In this document: positions 60,539 through 64,000 of the stretch, piece after piece | Numbering within the stretch: position 1 is the first letter of the stretch | Layout: every line of letters starts with the position of its first letter | Assembly: GCA_033064195.1 (NCBI GenBank) | Contig: JARBJD010000103.1 | Coordinates: 158,849 to 222,848 of the forward strand | DNA from: Blattamonas nauphoetae | Taxonomy: Eukaryota; Preaxostyla; Oxymonadida | Direction: 5' to 3' | DNA length: 64,000 nucleotides | Program-made: the position numbers and the translations under genes | The notes under the pieces: model-generated | The model's database searches: none | Told to the model about the DNA's origin: nothing | Seen by the model: only the letters and a program-made list of their open reading frames with translations

Positions 60539-60913
60539 TTACTCCTTGATTATTTTTCCATTGATTAACTCTTTAGTTTTCATCTCGATTGGTTCACCAG
60601 AACTGTCTTTGAACCAGATCTTCACAATTGATTGTCGAGTAGTTAATTCCCACTTCTTTCGCTTCGCAATCTGTTCGTTACAGAAAGCAACAAACGAGTC
60701 ATTGAATGCGTCAGTCTGGATCCAATCACCATGAATTGTGATGTGCTGAGGAATATCTTTTGAAATGACAGTTGAGTTACCTGTAATTTCTTCTTTCACA
60801 TGAATGAGTTTGCAGTCGAGAAAGTGAACATATTTTTGATTTCTAGAATTAGAAAAATCAGGAGGGAGTTGATCAGTGTGAGAATTTTGAATTGAGAAAT
60901 AACGTTTGACCAT
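60539..60913 (-). CDS. Small protein of the virus-like module, unknown function
   Basis: 124 residues from ATG at 60913 to a stop at 60539, in an AT-rich context. It opens MVKRYFSIQNSHTDQL and is a mix of short beta segments and charged helices (FVAFCNEQIAKRKKWELTTR) with no membrane segment or known motif. It lies between the fibre-like gene (convergent, 19 bp from its stop) and the capsid-like genes (same strand). By position it could be a minor virion or regulatory protein of the element. A T-rich tract sits 15-30 nt upstream of the start, as in the next gene. No homologue recognised. Confidence 0.55.
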   Translation of the reverse strand: MVKRYFSIQNSHTDQLPPDFSNSRNQKYVHFLDCKLIHVKEEITGNSTVISKDIPQHITIHGDWIQTDAFNDSFVAFCNEQIAKRKKWELTTRQSIVKIWFKDSSGEPIEMKTKELINGKIIKE

Positions 60914-60991
60914 TTCTGTTTTCTACAAAAATAAAATATCATATTTGTTCTGTTTAATATTATGACTTCGTCATTCTAATAAATCTTTGAT

Positions 60992-62685
60992 TTAGTATCC
61001 TCTCTTCACTTCTTCATATGCTTCCTGGAGTCGACGATCAATGACATATCGCACTCTGGGTTGTCCATTCTCAATCCAGAACAGCCAGTATGTAGCCTGA
61101 TGCAATGCCAATATTGGTGGAGGAGGTCCTTCTGGAGTTGAAGTGAAATATGGATCGAGTTCACCCTGATTGATCGGTGTTCCTCTGAAGACAATATTCA
61201 CTGATTCTGCTGTTGAAATACCTTCTTCACCACCAGCAATTTCACTTCGATCAGTTGGAACCATAAACGTGAAACTAGTAGCATCCGTTCCTGCTCTGGT
61301 TCTCTTGAACTCCTTTCCAAATCAGGTAGAATTGCGTGACATACAGATTGAATTCTCAAACTCTTCCGTCGCGGAACAACCGATAAAATCACCATTCACC
61401 ATCATCATTTGATAGAACTCTGGCGAGAGTGTTGACATCGGGAAATTGGGAAAGTTGGATCCAAGCATTTCGAATAAGCCAACATAATGAGGATTTCTGA
61501 AGACTGTACATTCATTTGGTCTTTCAGGGAATAAGCACATAAGATTCATGAGATTGTTGAGCTTGATACTGATGTTTGATCTCACTCCCATTGCTGTTGC
61601 TTGTGATTGAAATGATTGAGTGTCAATTCTTTCAGCTTTCAGGACATACAGAGTCTTTGAATATGTGTTGAAGAGTGACTGCTTCGTTGCATCAGTGATT
61701 TGATATCCGTAACAAATCGAAGACACTGTATCTATCGAAGATGAAAGAACAGTGGCTGTGAAGGATTTGGTTTTGATATATGAAATGTAAAATGAATTCA
61801 CAGAAGGCATTATATTGTCATCGAATTGAAGTATTGGATTCCCAATTTGTGTAAATTCCTGTGTCAAATTAGAGTATTCTCCATCGAACATGAGACTCAT
61901 TTGCCCTTCTGGTGCGAGACGAGGCTCGTCTTTATCTGGATATCGATCTTTCATCATCTCAAGTGTTTTTCTTACAACAGTTGAAGTTCGAATGGGACAA
62001 TACACTAGTGAATCAGTGGTCAAATGAAATCTCAAACGTAAATTTCCGAAGATCGAATTTGGATACTGATCAAACGTACTCAGTGGAAGGAGATTCACAA
62101 ATGGAATGACCAGTGGAATCGTTGCAGTGTATGGTTTTTTCTGCCCATTGAGTGTTGGAACATAGTAGAATCCACACACACTTGGATCCATTCTCTTCAC
62201 ATTTTCAAAAAGACTATAGCAATGCTTCATATTGTTTTTTCTTCATACGACTTGAAAGTGTGATACAGAAATGATTCGTGAACATGATTATTCTGGAGTG
62301 TATTGTCAATAATGTTTCCTTTACTGTCAACCAGTCTCATGTCTCGAATGGCATCTGATGATGATTTGTAACCGTAGAACATTCCGTACAATCCAGCTGA
62401 CTCTGAAGCATCTGCATCTGATGGATATGTATATGGAACAGTAATCGTGAGATCAATTCGCAAATGACTCTTCATAAATTCAGTAACATCATGTCCGTCA
62501 TAGCACAGTGGAACTTCAATCTCATCTCCAATTCTGCATGGCATGGGAGGATTGGTAGGATGCACTTCTTGGATGGAGTAGATGTGTGGCTCGGAATCCC
62601 ACTGTTTTGGCAGATATGATTGCACTTCGATTTGCTCAATTAATGTCGATGTTGGTTTGGATTGATTTGATCTGAAACTTCTCAT
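60992..62685 (-). pseudogene. Capsid-like protein gene of a Polinton/PLV-type element, broken in two places
   Basis: Three pieces read in order. 62685-62227 (152 codons) contains EIEVPLCYDGHDVTEFM. 62230-61322 (302 codons) contains IPLVIPFVNLLPLSTFDQYP and IFGNLRLRFHL. 60992 onward (90 codons) contains PPPILALHQATYWLFWIENG. The first break is a frame change next to an A6 run near 62240; the second is an in-frame TGA at 61322-61324, after which coding character resumes in the same frame. The pieces parallel the gene at 62738-64000 along its whole visible length, so they are one gene of about 560 codons. The strand-rich sequence and the hydrophobic P-L-x(n)-F-x-x-Y-P segment resemble double-jelly-roll capsid proteins of Maverick/Polinton elements; that assignment is inference and needs a profile search. 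Old virus-like copy, probably inactive unless the breaks are sequencing errors. Confidence 0.55.
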
Positions 62686-62737
62686 TTATAGAAAAATAAA
62701 AAATACAATATCAATAATTTCTTTTCCTGTTTTGTCT

Positions 62738-64000
62738 CTACATGATTCCTAAATCTTTATGTAGTGCTTTCAATGTATGATTGGGATAGTACTCAACTTT
62801 TGGTTCTCCATTACTGTATCGCAAGACCCACCACGTTGTTGCAGTGGTTGCTAGAATCGGTGCTGGAGGATGTGTAAATGTTGTCATATCACCACCACTT
62901 TGACTTGGGTTGTAAACATTGTAGTATGTGTCAAGATTGCCTTGATAGATTGGATGTGATCTTAAAGTGACAGCAGTATTTCCTTTTGAACTGATGGAAT
63001 CATTACAGTTCGTTGGACATCCACTTCTCTGAGTAGGAAAGCACAGAAGGAAGTCAGTATTGTCATGAACTGGACGAACTCGTGTCATTGTTTCATTTGG
63101 ATATGTTCCGTCACCAGTGAGTTTCTCTTCAACGAGAGAATCTGTAAGTGATCGCTCCAAATCATCAGGAACAGTAAGGTATGAATCAAGGTTGAGAGTT
63201 GATAATGCGAACTGATAGAAACGAGCTCCAATTGTTGTAGTCGGTTGTTCTGGATAATACCTGTTTTGCATTGTCACTTGGATGTTCTTCTGCATTGGGT
63301 TGTGGAAACAAGTGCCTTCATTGTCGTAATGACGGAAGAGAAGCATAATGTCCTTTGCATTCACAACAACCATTTGCTGAGTACAATCAATTCCTGTTGC
63401 CGTTGGTGTCTTCTGAAATGGATAGAATGAGATCTTTTCTGCCGGAATTGTTCCAGGACGATTTGTGAACATCTGCTTCAGATTCTCTTTCGCACCATCT
63501 TTCATTTTGTATCCAGCACTCATGCAATACACATCATCAATCCGATAGTTTGTGACATTTAATGAGATGTACTGATCCACGAATTCTGGTTCTGTTGTCA
63601 CGACATTGTCTGTTGAACAAACAATGTCCTTTGTAACTGTTGGTTGCTGAAATGATTGACCAATTTGAACGAAGTTCTTTGTGCATGAGGTGACAAGATT
63701 GTTCAGAAAATACTGACGATGTTGAAGACAATTGAGAATTGCTGCTTGAATAGTTGGTGCTGCTGCTGTTCCAGTTACGAGTGATGATAGTGTATCTTTC
63801 AAAGTGAGTTCAGGATTTACAGAACAACAAACAAACGCATCTTCATTCATGTGCACACTCAATTTCAAATCGCCAAAGAGACATTTTGGATAGTCAGTCA
63901 TCCCTGAGAATATCAGAAGATCTTCAAGATTAATCGACACACGAATAGGTACATCAATAGTACATGAAACACTCCTGTTCCGACGTCGTTGTAAAATCCG
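62738..64000 (-). CDS. Capsid-like protein of a Polinton/PLV-type element (5' end outside window)
   Basis: The frame is open from the window edge to the stop at 62738, about 420 residues visible; the first in-window ATG is not a likely start because the paralogue's matching region begins well upstream. Shared landmarks with the 60992-62685 gene: DVPIRVSINLEDLLIFSGM against its IPLVIPF segment, CLFGDLKLSVHMNEDAFVCC against IFGNLRLRFHL, and PPAPILATTATTWWVLRYSN against PPPPILALHQATYWLFWI. So this is a tandem paralogue, here without internal stops. It is probably a major or second capsid protein of the virus-like element; family assignment is inferred from composition, pairing and the nearby fibre gene. 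Truncated by the window, not by mutation. Confidence 0.55.
   Translation of the reverse strand, partial: RILQRRRNRSVSCTIDVPIRVSINLEDLLIFSGMTDYPKCLFGDLKLSVHMNEDAFVCCSVNPELTLKDTLSSLVTGTAAAPTIQAAILNCLQHRQYFLNNLVTSCTKNFVQIGQSFQQPTVTKDIVCSTDNVVTTEPEFVDQYISLNVTNYRIDDVYCMSAGYKMKDGAKENLKQMFTNRPGTIPAEKISFYPFQKTPTATGIDCTQQMVVVNAKDIMLLFRHYDNEGTCFHNPMQKNIQVTMQNRYYPEQPTTTIGARFYQFALSTLNLDSYLTVPDDLERSLTDSLVEEKLTGDGTYPNETMTRVRPVHDNTDFLLCFPTQRSGCPTNCNDSISSKGNTAVTLRSHPIYQGNLDTYYNVYNPSQSGGDMTTFTHPPAPILATTATTWWVLRYSNGEPKVEYYPNHTLKALHKDLGIM

Noticed and set aside
34427-61324. Alternative genetic code (TAG or TGA read as an amino acid), suggested by the in-frame stops at 34427 and 61322
   Set aside because: Intact genes here end at natural C-termini with TAA (ABCC, cyclin), TAG (beta-helix gene at 1242) and TGA (beta-helix gene at 6622); the in-frame stops are confined to sequences with other damage.

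Overview
The window looks like nuclear DNA of a unicellular eukaryote. I infer a metamonad, possibly an oxymonad/Preaxostyla relative such as Blattamonas. Three things support this: dense genes with very short GT-AG introns (I place 23, of 28-125 nt), large secreted beta-helix surface proteins with one C-terminal membrane anchor, and a signalling-rich gene set (cyclin, cyclic-nucleotide phosphodiesterase, RasGEF, CK1-group kinases). TAA, TAG and TGA all end genes at natural C-termini, so the standard code is assumed. The species call is inference.

Layout. 1-35.4 kb is gene-dense: a cyclin (+), a beta-helix surface protein (-), a disordered protein (-), a second beta-helix surface protein (-), a coiled-coil protein (-), a PDE (-), a 1737-residue unknown protein in eight exons (-), a CK1 kinase (-), an ABCC transporter (+, divergent from CK1), a CK1/TTBK-like kinase lacking an N-lobe (+), a RasGEF (-), and a decayed beta-helix receptor relic (+). 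35.4-36.9 kb holds more surface-gene debris.

36.9-53.4 kb is one repeat locus. A diverged inverted copy is followed by eight direct, near-identical units of about 1.8 kb, separated by a minisatellite of about 21 bp. The units carry fragments of an acidic, coiled-coil-like coding sequence that is open over longer stretches in the inverted copy.

53.4-59.4 kb is gene-poor and AT-rich: relics of surface-type genes, a 596-bp inverted-repeat element with a TTA target duplication, a tRNA-derived SINE-like element with intact A and B boxes, and a second diverged copy of the inverted-repeat family.

59.5-64 kb is a virus-like (Polinton/Maverick or Polinton-like virus type) module: a fibre-like protein with an S74 intramolecular chaperone domain, a small protein of unknown role, and two tandem paralogous capsid-like genes. 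One of these is broken by a frame change and an in-frame TGA; the other runs off the window edge.

The cellular genes suggest cAMP/Ras/CK1 signalling and surface display. The right half records repeat expansion and capture of virus-like DNA. Protein functions rest on motifs read by eye; no database search was run.
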